A stretch of DNA of 64,000 nt, taken from Oceanibaculum indicum P24. GTDB lineage: Bacteria; Pseudomonadota; Alphaproteobacteria; Oceanibaculales; Oceanibaculaceae. The first letter of the stretch is position 1; each line of letters begins with the position of its first letter. Where the stretch lies: positions 56,188-120,187 of the forward strand of contig NZ_AMRL01000010.1 in assembly GCF_000299935.1 (NCBI RefSeq). Direction: 5' to 3'. The notes below the pieces were generated by a model. It worked only from the letters and a program-made list of their open reading frames with translations, ran no database searches and was not told the DNA's origin. A program made the position numbers and the translations under genes. Below, one piece after another: positions 27,394-38,688 of the stretch.

Positions 27394-28148
27394 TGCCTGG
27401 CGTCTTGCTCCTCGCGTTCCGTGCGGCGGTGCCACAGCACATAGACAGCGATCAACCCGAAGGCCATGGCGAACCAGGTGATGGCATATTGCAGATGTTC
27501 GTTGCGCAGCCCGATCATCGGATCGGCGCCAATCGGCAGCTGCGGGCCGCTCTCGCGGCGCAGCTCGTCGATGTAATAGTCCGGCACGTCCTCGCCCTCG
27601 GCCTTGGCATAGGCGGCCATCTCCGGCACATCGACATAGAACCACATGCCGCGGCCCGGCTCATTGTCCGGGGTGAAGGAATTGCGCAGGCCGGCACGGC
27701 GCACGATGCCTTCCACCGTCACCGTGCCCGTGGGCTGGCTTTCCGGACGACGCGCCGGGTCCTTGCGGTCATCGGGAATCCAGCCGCGGTTGACCAGCAG
27801 CACGCGCCCGTCATTAGTGCGCAGCGGCGTGACGATGTGATAGCCGACCGTGCCTTTTTCCGGGCGGCCGATCAGCGGCATTTCGTACTGATGCAGCCAT
27901 TCGCCGGTGGCGGTCACGCGGCGGAACTCGATTTCCTCGATATCGGCGCCAGCGGCGGGGGCGGGAATGGCGGGCGCCATCATCCGCGTCTCCAGCCGCT
28001 CGATCAGCCCTTCCTTCCAGGCCAGCCGTTGCAGCTGCCAGGCACCAAGCCCCAGCATGACGACGATCATCGGCAGCGAGATCAGCGTCGGCCACAGGCG
28101 CGGGCGGAAACCCAGGGTGCGGTGCAGGGCGGATCGTGTGTCAGTCAT
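27390..28148 (-). CDS. SURF1-family cytochrome oxidase assembly protein
   Basis: The 252-residue membrane protein has one helix at each end (about 18-38 and 225-245) bracketing a soluble domain with the conserved GWQL-type opening (LGAWQLQRLAWKEGLI) and VNRGWIP. SURF1/Shy1 proteins help insert heme a into subunit I. It overlaps the DUF983 gene by eight bases and the M32 gene by four. Confidence 0.95.
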   Translation of the reverse strand: MTDTRSALHRTLGFRPRLWPTLISLPMIVVMLGLGAWQLQRLAWKEGLIERLETRMMAPAIPAPAAGADIEEIEFRRVTATGEWLHQYEMPLIGRPEKGTVGYHIVTPLRTNDGRVLLVNRGWIPDDRKDPARRPESQPTGTVTVEGIVRRAGLRNSFTPDNEPGRGMWFYVDVPEMAAYAKAEGEDVPDYYIDELRRESGPQLPIGADPMIGLRNEHLQYAITWFAMAFGLIAVYVLWHRRTEREEQDARQ

Positions 28149-28509
28149 GCGCGGTCCCGCGATGCTTGTATTGCAGGGCGACGAGGACGCCCTTGAAAAG
28201 CCGCAGCAGGCCAAGCGCGCCGGCCAGGATCACCAAGGACCACAGCACGGCATGCAGCCAGAGCGGCGGCTGGAAAACGGTTTCGACCCACAGCGCGAGC
28301 GGCACGACGATGATGCCCAGGGCGAAGATCACGAACACCGCCGGCCCGTCGCCGCTGTCATGATTGCTGAGGTCCAGGCCGCAGACCTCGCAGCGTTCCG
28401 CCACCTGCAGCAAGCCGGAAAAAAGCCTGCCGCGTCCACAGCGCGGACAGCGGCAGGCCAGACCGGTCAGAACAGGCGATAGAGGCGGATAGGACGGGCT
28501 GTCGTTCAT
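28141..28509 (-). CDS. DUF983 membrane protein
   Basis: The 122-residue protein has two CxxC pairs near the N-terminus (CRCPRCGRG and CEVCGLD) that look like a zinc ribbon, then two membrane helices (about 55-78 and 83-108). DUF983 genes are standard members of alphaproteobacterial aa3-oxidase clusters, suggesting a metal or assembly role. No biochemical function is established that I know of. Confidence 0.88.
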   Translation of the reverse strand: MNDSPSYPPLSPVLTGLACRCPRCGRGRLFSGLLQVAERCEVCGLDLSNHDSGDGPAVFVIFALGIIVVPLALWVETVFQPPLWLHAVLWSLVILAGALGLLRLFKGVLVALQYKHRGTAHD

Positions 28510-28540
28510 CCTCTGCTCGGTTGTTCCGGGCAGCGGGGGA

Positions 28541-29341
28541 TTACGCCCCCCACCAGTAGATGCAGACGAACAGGAACAGCCACACCACGTCAACGAAGTG
28601 CCAGTACCAGGCCGCCGCCTCGAAGCCGAAATGCTGTTCCGGCGTGAAATGGCCCTGATAGGCACGCACCAGGCAGACCGCCAGGAAGACAGTGCCAACG
28701 ATGACATGGAAGCCATGGAAGCCGGTCGCCATGTAGAAGGTCGAGGCGTAGATGCCATCGGTGAAGCCGAAGGCGGCATGGCTGTACTCGAACGCCTGCA
28801 GGGCGGTGAAGGACATGCCCAGCAGGACGGTCAGCCACAGGCCGCGGATCAGGTCACGGCGATTGTTCTCGATCAGCGCGTGATGCGCCCAGGTCACCGT
28901 GCAGCCCGAGAGCAGCAGGATCAGCGTGTTGATGAAGGGCAGCTCGAACGGATCGAAGGTGACGATGTCCGCCGGCGGCCAGATGCCGCCAATGGCCTCG
29001 GTCGGGTAGAAGGCCGAGGCGAAGAAGGCCCAGAAGAAGGCAGCGAAGAACATCACCTCGGAAGCGATGAACAGGATCATGCCGTAGCGCAGGCCGAGCT
29101 GCACGACCTTGGTGTGATACAGGCCGCTATTGGCCTCGCGTACCACGTCGCGCCACCAGAAGAACATCGTGGCCAGCACCAGGGCGAGGCCGAGGAACAG
29201 CACCCAGTAGCCCTGGTCGTGCATGGCCATTGCACCGCCGATGGCGGTCACGAAGGCCGCGACGGACCCCACGAAGGGCCACGGGCTCGGATCGACGAGA
29301 TGGTACGGATGCTTCTGGTGCGTGGCGTGTGCTTCGCTCAT
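28541..29341 (-). CDS. ctaE: cytochrome c oxidase subunit III
   Basis: The 266-residue protein has seven membrane helices. Conserved stretches include [12 protein letters not shown] at the start, the [14 protein letters not shown] helix and the ending [17 protein letters not shown]. Subunit III binds lipids and protects the catalytic centre of the aa3 oxidase. It is separated from ctaG by 72 bases. Confidence 0.98.
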   Translation of the reverse strand: MSEAHATHQKHPYHLVDPSPWPFVGSVAAFVTAIGGAMAMHDQGYWVLFLGLALVLATMFFWWRDVVREANSGLYHTKVVQLGLRYGMILFIASEVMFFAAFFWAFFASAFYPTEAIGGIWPPADIVTFDPFELPFINTLILLLSGCTVTWAHHALIENNRRDLIRGLWLTVLLGMSFTALQAFEYSHAAFGFTDGIYASTFYMATGFHGFHVIVGTVFLAVCLVRAYQGHFTPEQHFGFEAAAWYWHFVDVVWLFLFVCIYWWGA

Positions 29342-29413
29342 CCCTCAAAACCCCTTCGGCTTACGGACGGTTGGCCATCCGTCGGCATGTTACCCCAGTT
29401 TAACTCAATACGA

Positions 29414-30043
29414 TCAATTCACCCGCGCGCCGTCGCCCGCAGGCTTCAGCTCGCTGGTCTGCCGGACACCCGCCAGCGACTGGTCGGGTGCCGGGAAAAA
29501 GGTATAGCTCAAGGTGATCGTCGTGACATCGTCCAAATTGCGGTCATCGACGATCGCCGGATCGACGAAATAGGACACCGGCATCTCGATGCTCTCGCCC
29601 GGCTGCAGAACCTGCTCGGTGAAGCAGAAGCACTGCAGCTTGTTGAAGTAGATGCCTGCCTTGTGCGGCGTCACGCTGTAGGTGGCGGTGCCAACCACCG
29701 GCACGTCGCCATTGTTCACCGCCTTGTAGAAGGCCAGCCCGTTTTCGCCGACATGCACCTTCTCCGACACCTGCATCGGCTTGAAGCGCCATTTCAGGTC
29801 CGGGCTGGTATTGGCGTCGAAGCGCACGGTGATGACGCGCTCGCCCATATGGTCCGGCAGGGCGTCGGCCTGCTGCGTGGTGCCGCCATAGCCGGTGACG
29901 CGGCAGAACATCTCGTACAGCGTGCTGCTGTAGGCGGTCAGCGTCGTCATGCCGCCCAGCACCAGCATCACACCGCCCACCGCGATCCAGTTGCGGCGGT
30001 TGCCCTTAGGCTTGTTCTGTTCGGTTTCGCGCATGCGCTTCAC
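29414..30043 (-). CDS. ctaG: cytochrome c oxidase assembly protein CtaG/Cox11
   Basis: The 209-residue protein has one N-terminal membrane helix (about 20-40) and a periplasmic immunoglobulin-like domain carrying the copper motif CFCF in NKLQCFCFTEQ. Cox11 delivers copper to the CuB site of subunit I. The start overlaps the stop of the small CoxF-like gene (ATGA). An alternative ATG lies three codons later. Confidence 0.97.
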   Translation of the reverse strand: MKRMRETEQNKPKGNRRNWIAVGGVMLVLGGMTTLTAYSSTLYEMFCRVTGYGGTTQQADALPDHMGERVITVRFDANTSPDLKWRFKPMQVSEKVHVGENGLAFYKAVNNGDVPVVGTATYSVTPHKAGIYFNKLQCFCFTEQVLQPGESIEMPVSYFVDPAIVDDRNLDDVTTITLSYTFFPAPDQSLAGVRQTSELKPAGDGARVN

Positions 30044-30174
30044 CCCATTTTCACGATGGTGATGGCGTAGAACAGGGCCACAAGCCCCAGCAGCACCCAG
30101 AGCAGCGCACGGTTGCGCGGGCGACGGCTGCGCCGGAAGCTTTCGCGGTCGCGGTTTTCCGTATCCTGTTCCAT
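30040..30174 (-). CDS. small CoxF-like membrane protein
   Basis: The 44-residue protein has a charged, Arg-rich front (EQDTENRDRESFRRSRRPRNR) and one membrane helix (about 24-42, LLWVLLGLVALFYAITIV). Short proteins of this shape between ctaB and ctaG are known as CoxF in alphaproteobacteria. It starts five bases after the ctaB stop and overlaps ctaG by four. Function is unknown; assembly or a small subunit is plausible. Confidence 0.8.
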   Translation of the reverse strand: MEQDTENRDRESFRRSRRPRNRALLWVLLGLVALFYAITIVKMG

Positions 30175-30179
30175 GGCGC

Positions 30180-31145
30180 TCACATCCAGCCTCCCAGCGA
30201 AATCAGATACCAGGTCCGGTCCAGGATCAGCAGGCTGAAGATCAACAGGAGATAGAGGATCGAATAGGCGAAAAGATGACGCGCGGCCAGCTCGGCGCGC
30301 GGCCCGTCGCCGGCCCGCCAGATGCGCCAGGCACCGGCCAGGAACAGCGCGCCCAGGATGATGGCGCCCACACCATAGAGTGCGCCCGAGGTGCCGAGCG
30401 GCCAGGGCAGCACCGCCAGCGGCGCCAGCAGCACGGAATAGATCAGGATCTGGCGGCGCGTCTCCCGCTTGCCCGCCACCACCGGCAGCATCGGCACGCC
30501 GGCCCGGGCATAATCCTCGCAGGCGAACAGCGACAGCGCCCAGAAATGCGGCGGCGTCCACATGAAGATGATGGCGAACAGCACCACCGAATCGATGCTG
30601 ACGTCGCCGGTCACCGCGGCCCAGCCGATCATCGGCGGGAAGGCGCCGGCGGCACCGCCGATCACGATGTTCTGCGGCGTGCTGCGCTTCAGCCACATCG
30701 TATAGACGAAGACGTAGAAGGCGATGGTCAGCGCCAGCAGCGCGGCCGCCGCCCAGTTGACCGCCAGCCCCATCACCATGACAGAGAAGCCGGACAGCAC
30801 CGCCCCGAAGGCAAGGGCGGCTTCCGGATCGACCCGGCCGCGCACGATCGGGCGGCCCTGGGTGCGGCTCATCACCGCGTCGATGTCGCGGTCATACCAC
30901 ATGTTGATGGCGCCCGACGCACCGGCCCCGATGGCGATGCACAGGATGGCGATGAAACCGAGGACCGGATGGATCGAGCCCGGCGCCAGATACAGGCCGA
31001 CGAACCCGGTGAACACCACCAGCGACATGACGCGCGGCTTCAGCAGCTCGACATAGTCGGCCACGCCCGGTACGCCCAGCGAGGGCCCTTCGGCCCCCGC
31101 TTGCATGCCTGCCCGCATGGTCGTTTGAAGCTGGGTATCGCTCAC
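30180..31145 (-). CDS. ctaB: protoheme IX farnesyltransferase (heme O synthase)
   Basis: The 321-residue UbiA-family protein has about nine membrane helices and the prenyl-diphosphate motif NMWYDRDID, plus the second loop [10 protein letters not shown]. It attaches a farnesyl group to heme b to make heme o, the precursor of heme a. Position between subunit I and ctaG is the usual one. Confidence 0.97.
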   Translation of the reverse strand: MSDTQLQTTMRAGMQAGAEGPSLGVPGVADYVELLKPRVMSLVVFTGFVGLYLAPGSIHPVLGFIAILCIAIGAGASGAINMWYDRDIDAVMSRTQGRPIVRGRVDPEAALAFGAVLSGFSVMVMGLAVNWAAAALLALTIAFYVFVYTMWLKRSTPQNIVIGGAAGAFPPMIGWAAVTGDVSIDSVVLFAIIFMWTPPHFWALSLFACEDYARAGVPMLPVVAGKRETRRQILIYSVLLAPLAVLPWPLGTSGALYGVGAIILGALFLAGAWRIWRAGDGPRAELAARHLFAYSILYLLLIFSLLILDRTWYLISLGGWM

Positions 31146-31190
31146 CTGGCTAACCGCCTGCTCTGCTCAACAATCTAGGGAGTCCCCAGG

Positions 31191-32783
<1,593 letters not shown>

Positions 32784-32888
32784 TCAACCTTTCCTTGCTT
32801 TCAAAGGCGTCCCGCCAGCCTGGGCGGAGAAACCCTCAGTCTCGTCCTCGTTGCGAGGGCGGCGCGCCTGCGCCGCCCCACTCCCGAA

Positions 32889-33734
32889 TTACTGCGCGGC
32901 CACTGCCGCGACCTTGCGGTCGCCATTATCCGCGAACTTGTCCTGCGCCTGCTTCACCCAGGCCTCGAACTCGGCCTCGCTGACAGCCTCGACCTTAACC
33001 GGCATGTAGGCATGGTTCACGCCGCAGATCTGGTTGCACTGGCCGTAATAGGTGCCCGGCTTGTCGATGCGGAACCAGGTCTCGTTGATGCGGCCCGGGA
33101 TGGTGTAGAGCTGCACCCCGATGGCCGGCACCAGCCAGCTGTGCATCACGTCAGCGCCGGCAACCAGCACGCGGATGTTCTTGCCGGCCGGAACGACCAG
33201 CGCATTGTCCACTTCCAGCAGGCGCTTCTGCCCCGGCTTCAGATCCTCTTCGGCGATCATGTAGCTGTCGAAGGCGAAATCGCCATGATCCGGATAGGCG
33301 TAGTTCCAGTACCACTGATGGCCGGTGACCTTGATGGTCATGTCGGCTTCTTCGGTACGGTCGAGATAATAGAGCAGCCGGAAGGACGGCACCGCGATCA
33401 CCACCAGGATGATCACCGGGATGACCGTCCACAGCACCTCGATCAGCGTGTTGTGCGAGGTCCGCGACGGGTTCGGGTTGGCCGAGGCCCGGAACCGGAC
33501 GATCACATAGATCAGCAGCGCCAGCACGAACAGCGTGATGGCCGTGATGATCCACAACAAAATGTCGTGCAGCGAATGCAGGCTTTCCTTGCCCGGCGAG
33601 ACCGGCGTCTGCATGCCGAGCTGCCAGGGCTGCGGCTCTGCCGCCCAGGCGCCCGTCGTTAGCCCCACTCCCGCCAGCGCGGCGAGGAGAATCCCGAAGA
33701 ACACGGTGGCGATACGCTTCCTATTGCTCGGCAT
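32889..33734 (-). CDS. ctaC: cytochrome c oxidase subunit II
   Basis: The 281-residue protein has a signal-like N-terminus, two membrane helices (about 55-80 and 98-120) and a periplasmic cupredoxin domain. The CuA ligands lie in HSWLVPAIG and CNQICGVNHAYMPV. No C-terminal heme c domain is present, so electrons come from a separate cytochrome c. It is first in the leftward cluster, 108 bases before ctaD. Confidence 0.98.
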   Translation of the reverse strand: MPSNRKRIATVFFGILLAALAGVGLTTGAWAAEPQPWQLGMQTPVSPGKESLHSLHDILLWIITAITLFVLALLIYVIVRFRASANPNPSRTSHNTLIEVLWTVIPVIILVVIAVPSFRLLYYLDRTEEADMTIKVTGHQWYWNYAYPDHGDFAFDSYMIAEEDLKPGQKRLLEVDNALVVPAGKNIRVLVAGADVMHSWLVPAIGVQLYTIPGRINETWFRIDKPGTYYGQCNQICGVNHAYMPVKVEAVSEAEFEAWVKQAQDKFADNGDRKVAAVAAQ

Positions 33735-34009
33735 CCTACCCTAATCCCTAGACACAAAATCCGTCCGCCCCCCGGAAGGCGCGGCATGGACGAAAGGCTT
33801 CGCCTGCCCATTCAGGGCAATGAGGCGAAACCTGGCCCGAACCGTTGCGGCACGTCGCCAACGGAATTACCGCTGCGCTGCGCACGTTGGCTGTCTATCC
33901 ATCTTATTCGGATCGGGCAAGCGCGAATTGTGACCAGATGTCGCATCCTGCCGCTTTTTTGCCATCAGTTTGACCCTTGTCGAGGCCCGGTTTTTCCTGT
34001 CCCCTATCC
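33735..34009. other. 275-base intergenic stretch upstream of ctaC
   Basis: No gene is seen between ctaC and the DUF3422 gene on the same strand. It should hold the oxidase promoter, but I could not pick a convincing -35/-10 pair or FNR box. An inverted pair around GGCGAAAC/GCTTCGCC is only approximate. Confidence 0.5.
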
Positions 34010-35377
34010 TCAGGCGTCTTCTTTTTCCAGATCGCGCGTCAGCCGTCGGCGCATGCGCCGCACGCCGAACCACACCAGCAGGAAAATGACCGGAATCGCT
34101 GCCCCGACAACGACCTCGGGCGAGAGCGGCAGCCCCGCGCCCAAGGGCGTGTCCTTCAGCCCCTTCGCGGCATAGCCCAGCAGCCCTGCCGCGTAATAGC
34201 AGATGGCGACGACCGACAGCCCCTCCACCGTCTCCTGCAGGCGCAGCTGGATCATGGCGCGCCGGTTCATCGAGCGCAGCAGATCGCGGTTCTGCGCTTC
34301 CAGCTGCACATCGACACGTGTGCGCAGCAATTCGCTGGTGCGCGCCACCCGCGCCGCCAGCGCATCGAGCCGCTGCTGCACCGAGGTGCAGGTGCGCATC
34401 GCCGGCAGGAACCGCCGGTTCATGAACTCGCCCAGGGTCTGCATTCCTTCAAGGCGCGATTCACGCAGCTCCTCAGTGCGTTGCGCCACCAGCGCCGTAT
34501 AGGCCTTGGCCGCCCCCAGCCGGTAGGCGACGCGGGCGCCGATGCGCTCCACCTCCGCCGCCAGGCGGGTCAGCTCGTCCAGCAGAGCGCGGTCGTCGCG
34601 GCTGTCCTGCCCGGTGGCCAGCGCCGTGGTGATGTTCGATATCTCCTCGCCGACCTTGGTCAGCGCCGGGCCGGCATCGCGCGCCAGCGGGAATGCCAGC
34701 AGCGCCATCATGCGGTAGGTTTCCAGCTCCAGCAGCCGCCGCACCAGCCGGCCGGTGCGGCGCGGCCCCATCTCGTAATCCTGCACCAGGATGCGACTGA
34801 ACCCGTCCGGCCCGATGGTGAAGTCGGTCCAGGCAGCCGCGGCACCGCTGCTCATCAGGCTGCCGGCCGGCGCATTGCCGCCCAGCAGCGCCGCCGCTTC
34901 CGACGCGCCATGGCGGGGGCCGCCGCGCGCCTCCACTGCGACATGGATGGCCACGATCATCTGGCCGGGGATGGCCTCCAGCCAGTCCGGCGGCACGCGG
35001 CGGATCACCGGATCGGCGAAGGCTTCCTCGAACTTGCCTTCCAGGATGAAGCCATAGGTCGAGAATTCGGTATGCCGCTCCCAGCGCAGCAGGAAGCCGC
35101 CCATGTCGATGATGATCTGGGTCGCATCGTCGGGCGGCGGCGGCACCTGAAAATGCGCGCACAGCCGTGCCAGATGCGCACGCTCCTGCCTTGCCGTCTG
35201 CTCGCCCGTCAGCACCGCCAGATGCGATATGCGGGCCGGCGCCACCATCGGCTCGAACGGCCTTGCATGTACCTCGTCATTCAGCGCATGGCGCAGCGGA
35301 TGCTCGTCCGGCAGGCGGCCCAGGGGTGGTACAGCAGACTCGGCGGCCCCCTCTCCTGACCTTGGCTTTTCCACCAT
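34010..35377 (-). CDS. DUF3422 membrane-anchored protein
   Basis: The 455-residue protein opens with the family pattern HPLRHALNDEVHARPF and carries long helical stretches (about 250-400) and two C-terminal membrane helices (about 385-405 and 420-440). The end is basic (RRMRRRLTRDLEKED). DUF3422 proteins have a plan like the CorA/RMD1-type but the function is unknown. The start at 35377 follows GGGAGG; earlier ATG codons at 35407 and 35431 lack one. Confidence 0.85.
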   Translation of the reverse strand: MVEKPRSGEGAAESAVPPLGRLPDEHPLRHALNDEVHARPFEPMVAPARISHLAVLTGEQTARQERAHLARLCAHFQVPPPPDDATQIIIDMGGFLLRWERHTEFSTYGFILEGKFEEAFADPVIRRVPPDWLEAIPGQMIVAIHVAVEARGGPRHGASEAAALLGGNAPAGSLMSSGAAAAWTDFTIGPDGFSRILVQDYEMGPRRTGRLVRRLLELETYRMMALLAFPLARDAGPALTKVGEEISNITTALATGQDSRDDRALLDELTRLAAEVERIGARVAYRLGAAKAYTALVAQRTEELRESRLEGMQTLGEFMNRRFLPAMRTCTSVQQRLDALAARVARTSELLRTRVDVQLEAQNRDLLRSMNRRAMIQLRLQETVEGLSVVAICYYAAGLLGYAAKGLKDTPLGAGLPLSPEVVVGAAIPVIFLLVWFGVRRMRRRLTRDLEKEDA

Positions 35378-35440
35378 GCCGGCGCGCCTCCCATCCCCTA
35401 ATGCCATGCCGGTGCTGGTTGCGCCGGGCAATCCTGCCTA

Positions 35441-35481
35441 TATCCTTGTCGATAGCATTGCATGCCGCAACCACAAGGATA
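35441..35481 (+). promoter_or_regulatory. 9+9 inverted repeat overlapping the tldD ribosome site
   Basis: TATCCTTGT (35441-35449) and ACAAGGATA (35473-35481) are perfectly complementary across a 23-base loop. The right arm contains the AAGGA ribosome site of tldD. If transcribed as a whole it would hide the site; if transcription starts inside it, it would be an operator. A -10-like TATATC overlaps the left arm (35439-35444), so both readings remain open. Confidence 0.5.
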
Positions 35482-35485
35482 GGAC

Positions 35486-36925
35486 ATGACCGTTCTCGCG
35501 CAGACCGACGAGCTGTTCTTCACCCGCGCGGGCCTCGACCGCAGCCGCATCGAGCGGCTGGTCGGCGAGGCGCTGTCGGGCGCCGATGACGGGGAACTCT
35601 ACCTCGAATACAGCCAGTCGGAGAGCCTGGGCTTCGACGATGGAAGGCTGAAGGCGGCCAGCTTCGACACCGCGCAGGGTTTCGGCCTGCGCTCGGTGAT
35701 CGGCGATGCCGCGGGCTATGCCCATGCCGCCGACCTGTCGGAGGAGGCGATCCGCCGCGCGGTCACCACCGTGCAGGCGGTTAAGGCCGGCCATGGCGGC
35801 ACGCTGGCCGAGGGGCCGATCGGCACCAACCGGCAGCTCTATACCGATGCCAACCCGCTCTCCGCCGTGCCGTTCGAGACCAAGGTGAAGCTGCTGCAGG
35901 ACATCGACGCCTATGCAAGGGCGAAGGACCCGCGCGTGCGCCAGGTCTCGGCCTCGGTGGCGGGCAGCTGGAAGGCGGTGCAGATCATCCGCCCGGACGG
36001 GATGCGCGTCGCCGACATCCGCCCGCTGGTGCGCCTGAATGTGCAGATCGTCGTCGCCGAGGGCGACCGCATGGAAAGCGGCAGCAGCGGCGCCGGCGGG
36101 CGCACCGGCTATGACCTCTATCTCGACCCGCGCACCTGGCAGGCGCAGGTGGATGAGGCGCTGCGCCAGGCCGTCGTGAATCTGGGCTCCATCCCCGCCC
36201 CCGCCGGCGAGATGGAAGTGGTGCTCGGCCCGGGCTGGCCCGGCGTGATGCTGCATGAGGCGGTCGGCCACGGGCTGGAGGGCGACTTCAACCGCAAGCA
36301 GACCTCCGCCTTCTCCGGCAAGATCGGCCAGCAGGTGGCCTCGAAGGGCGTCACCGTGGTCGATGACGGCACGATGGAGGACCGGCGCGGCTCGCTCACC
36401 GTCGATGACGAGGGCACGCCCTCGCAGCGCACCGTGCTGATCGAGGACGGCATCCTGGTCGGCTACATGCAGGACCGGCAGAATGCCCGCCTGATGGGCA
36501 TGAAGCCGACCGGCAATGGCCGGCGCCAGAGCTTCGCGCATCATCCGATGCCGCGCATGACCAACACGCTGATGCTGGGCGGCCAGCACGACCCGCAGGA
36601 GATCATCGCCTCGGTGAAGGGGCGCGGCCTCTATGCCGTGAATTTCGGCGGCGGGCAGGTCGATATCACTTCGGGCAAGTTCGTGTTCTCCGCCTCCGAG
36701 GCCTACCTCATCGAGGATGGCAAGATCGGCCCGGCGGTGAAGGGCGCGACGCTGATCGGCAACGGCCCGAAGGCGATGACCCAGGTCTCCATGATCGGCA
36801 ACGATCTGAAGCTGGATGACGGCATCGGCACCTGCGGCAAGGACGGCCAGGGCGTGCCGGTGGGTGTCGGCCAGCCGACCGTGAAGATGCGCGGCATTAC
36901 CGTCGGCGGCACCCAGGCCGCCTGA
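35486..36925 (+). CDS. tldD: metalloprotease TldD
   Basis: The 479-residue subunit has the zinc motif HEAVGH (257-262) followed by GLEGDFN and the third-ligand region near the C-terminus. TldD works as a heterodimer with TldE/PmbA to digest unfolded peptides and process modified peptides. No tldE is present in the window. The ATG follows the inverted repeat described at 35441. Confidence 0.97.
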   Translation: MTVLAQTDELFFTRAGLDRSRIERLVGEALSGADDGELYLEYSQSESLGFDDGRLKAASFDTAQGFGLRSVIGDAAGYAHAADLSEEAIRRAVTTVQAVKAGHGGTLAEGPIGTNRQLYTDANPLSAVPFETKVKLLQDIDAYARAKDPRVRQVSASVAGSWKAVQIIRPDGMRVADIRPLVRLNVQIVVAEGDRMESGSSGAGGRTGYDLYLDPRTWQAQVDEALRQAVVNLGSIPAPAGEMEVVLGPGWPGVMLHEAVGHGLEGDFNRKQTSAFSGKIGQQVASKGVTVVDDGTMEDRRGSLTVDDEGTPSQRTVLIEDGILVGYMQDRQNARLMGMKPTGNGRRQSFAHHPMPRMTNTLMLGGQHDPQEIIASVKGRGLYAVNFGGGQVDITSGKFVFSASEAYLIEDGKIGPAVKGATLIGNGPKAMTQVSMIGNDLKLDDGIGTCGKDGQGVPVGVGQPTVKMRGITVGGTQAA

Positions 36926-37015
36926 CGCCGTTCGGCATCCCAACACACCCTTTACAGGCCAGCCCCCAGACCCGACATAGGGGGTAGCCTATTCCACCGA
37001 TACAGGAGGAAAGCC

Positions 37016-37318
37016 ATGAGCCAGATCGACGAGAAGACCCGCACCGAGCTTGAAGCCGCCGCTTTCCGCACGCTGGTCGATCATCTGCAGACCCGCACCG
37101 ACGTGCAGAATATCGACCTGATGAACCTGGCCGGCTTCTGCCGCAACTGCCTGTCGAAATGGTATGCCGCCGCCGCCAAGGACAAGGGGCTGGATGTCAG
37201 CTATGACGAGGCCCGCGAGAAGGTCTATGGCATGCCCTACGAGGACTGGAAGGCGAAGTACCAGTCCGAGGCGAATGCCGAACAGAAGGCGATGTTCGAA
37301 AAGATTCACTCTCACTAA
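37016..37318 (+). CDS. DUF1244 protein
   Basis: The 100-residue protein matches the DUF1244 family: FRTLVDHLQTRTDVQNIDLMNLAGFCRNCLSKWY core with a FCRNC motif, then YGMPYEDWKAKYQ. Two cysteines spaced CRNC may bind metal, though this is not shown. The ATG follows GGAGGAAAG. Function is unknown. Confidence 0.88.
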   Translation: MSQIDEKTRTELEAAAFRTLVDHLQTRTDVQNIDLMNLAGFCRNCLSKWYAAAAKDKGLDVSYDEAREKVYGMPYEDWKAKYQSEANAEQKAMFEKIHSH

Positions 37319-37342
37319 TGGGCGCACTGATTGGCGCACCGA

Positions 37343-37366
37343 AAGGCGGCGCTCTCTATCCGCCTT
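37343..37366 (+). terminator. weak hairpin after DUF1244 gene
   Basis: AAGGCGG and CCGCCTT are complementary across a 10-base loop, 25 bases after the stop. No T run follows, so termination is doubtful. Confidence 0.3.
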
Positions 37367-37454
37367 GAGCAGAACGCATGGCTGGCGACTTTCCCGCGTG
37401 GTAAGGAATTTGGCGTAACGCCGCCATCACTTACCAACAGGAGAGGCCCAGCCG

Positions 37455-38612
37455 ATGCCCCGCTCGGTCGAAAAAATCACCCTCGTCAGCCCGTCCCCCG
37501 GTACGGAGCGCCATATCGCCGTGCACCGTTTCGGCACGCCCGGCGCGCGCCCGAAGGTCTATCTGCAGGCGGCGATCCATGCCGACGAGCTGCCGGCGAT
37601 GATGGCGCTGCACTATCTGCGCCCGATGCTGGAAGAGGCTGACGCCAAGGGCCAGATCAAGGGCGAAATCGTCGTCGTGCCGGTCGCCAACCCGGTTGGC
37701 CTGGCGCAGAACATCGCCGGCTATCACCTTGGCCGTTTCGACCTGGTCAGCCGCGAGAATTTCAACCGCAACTTCCTGCCGGTCGCCGAGGGCATCGCCG
37801 AGGAGGTGAAGCCGAAGCTGACCAACGACGCCACGAAGAATGTGGAGATCGTGCGCAAGGCCGCCGTCGCCTGGCTGACCGCGCAGCAGCCGCGCAACGA
37901 GAACGAATCGCTGAAGTTCACGCTGCAGCGCCTGGCGATCGATTCCGACATCTGCCTCGACCTGCACTGCGCCGGCGAGGCGACGATGCACCTGTTCATG
38001 CATCAGGACAGCTATGACGAGGGCGGCGCCGAGCTTTCAGCCCAGATCGGCAGCATGGCAACGCTGGTCAGCCGCCATGCCAGCGGCGGCGCGCGCGCCT
38101 TCTCGCAGGGTATCGGCGGTCTGTGGTCCGACCTGCGCGGGCTGATCCAGGACGAGGCCAAGCCAGTTCCGCAGGCCTGTATCTCCGCCACCGTGGAATA
38201 TCGCGGCCGGGTCGATGTGACCGATGGCTTCGGCAAGCCGGACGCGGAAAACCTGTTCAAAGTGCTGCAGCGCTATGGCGCCATTGCCGGCGATCCCGGT
38301 CCGCTGCCGAAGCCGCTGTGCGAGGCCGTGCCCGTCTCGGCTATGGAAGTGGGCTACGCCCCGGTCACCGGCGTGCTGACCTACCACAAGGCGCCGGGCG
38401 ACATGGTGAAGAAGGGCGAGGTGGTGTGCGACATCATCGACCCCTATGCCGAGGATCAGACCAAGGCGCGCGTGCCGGTGCAGAGCCTGGCCGACGGCAT
38501 CCTGTTCGGCCGCCGGCCGGAACGCATCGCCCGGCCCGGCATGGTGATCTTCCGTATCGCCTCCGACAAGCCGCTGGCGCACCGGATGAACCGCCCCGCA
38601 CTTGACGACTGA
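37455..38612 (+). CDS. succinylglutamate desuccinylase/aspartoacylase-family protein (M14-like)
   Basis: The 385-residue zinc hydrolase has the first metal motif HADE (about residue 37, AAIHADELPAMMALHYL) and later DLHCAGEATMHLF. The catalytic fold is followed by a beta-barrel C-terminal domain (about 300-375, TGVLTYHKAPGDMVKKGEVV) resembling a lipoyl/biotinyl domain, usual in this subfamily. It would cleave an N-acyl amino acid or similar amide; the substrate is unknown. A bidirectional terminator follows. Confidence 0.88.
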   Translation: MPRSVEKITLVSPSPGTERHIAVHRFGTPGARPKVYLQAAIHADELPAMMALHYLRPMLEEADAKGQIKGEIVVVPVANPVGLAQNIAGYHLGRFDLVSRENFNRNFLPVAEGIAEEVKPKLTNDATKNVEIVRKAAVAWLTAQQPRNENESLKFTLQRLAIDSDICLDLHCAGEATMHLFMHQDSYDEGGAELSAQIGSMATLVSRHASGGARAFSQGIGGLWSDLRGLIQDEAKPVPQACISATVEYRGRVDVTDGFGKPDAENLFKVLQRYGAIAGDPGPLPKPLCEAVPVSAMEVGYAPVTGVLTYHKAPGDMVKKGEVVCDIIDPYAEDQTKARVPVQSLADGILFGRRPERIARPGMVIFRIASDKPLAHRMNRPALDD

Positions 38613-38639
38613 GCGGCCACCGGCACAAACGGCAACAAA

Positions 38640-38670
38640 AAGGGGCGCCAACCGGCGCCCCTTGCTTTTC
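38640..38670. terminator. bidirectional terminator between M14-like and unknown genes
   Basis: AAGGGGCGCC-AACC-GGCGCCCCTT is a 10-base stem. On the plus strand GCTTTT follows; on the minus strand TTTTTGTTG follows, so it should serve both convergent genes. Confidence 0.85.
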
Positions 38671-38688
38671 CCCTACCGCTTATCCGGC

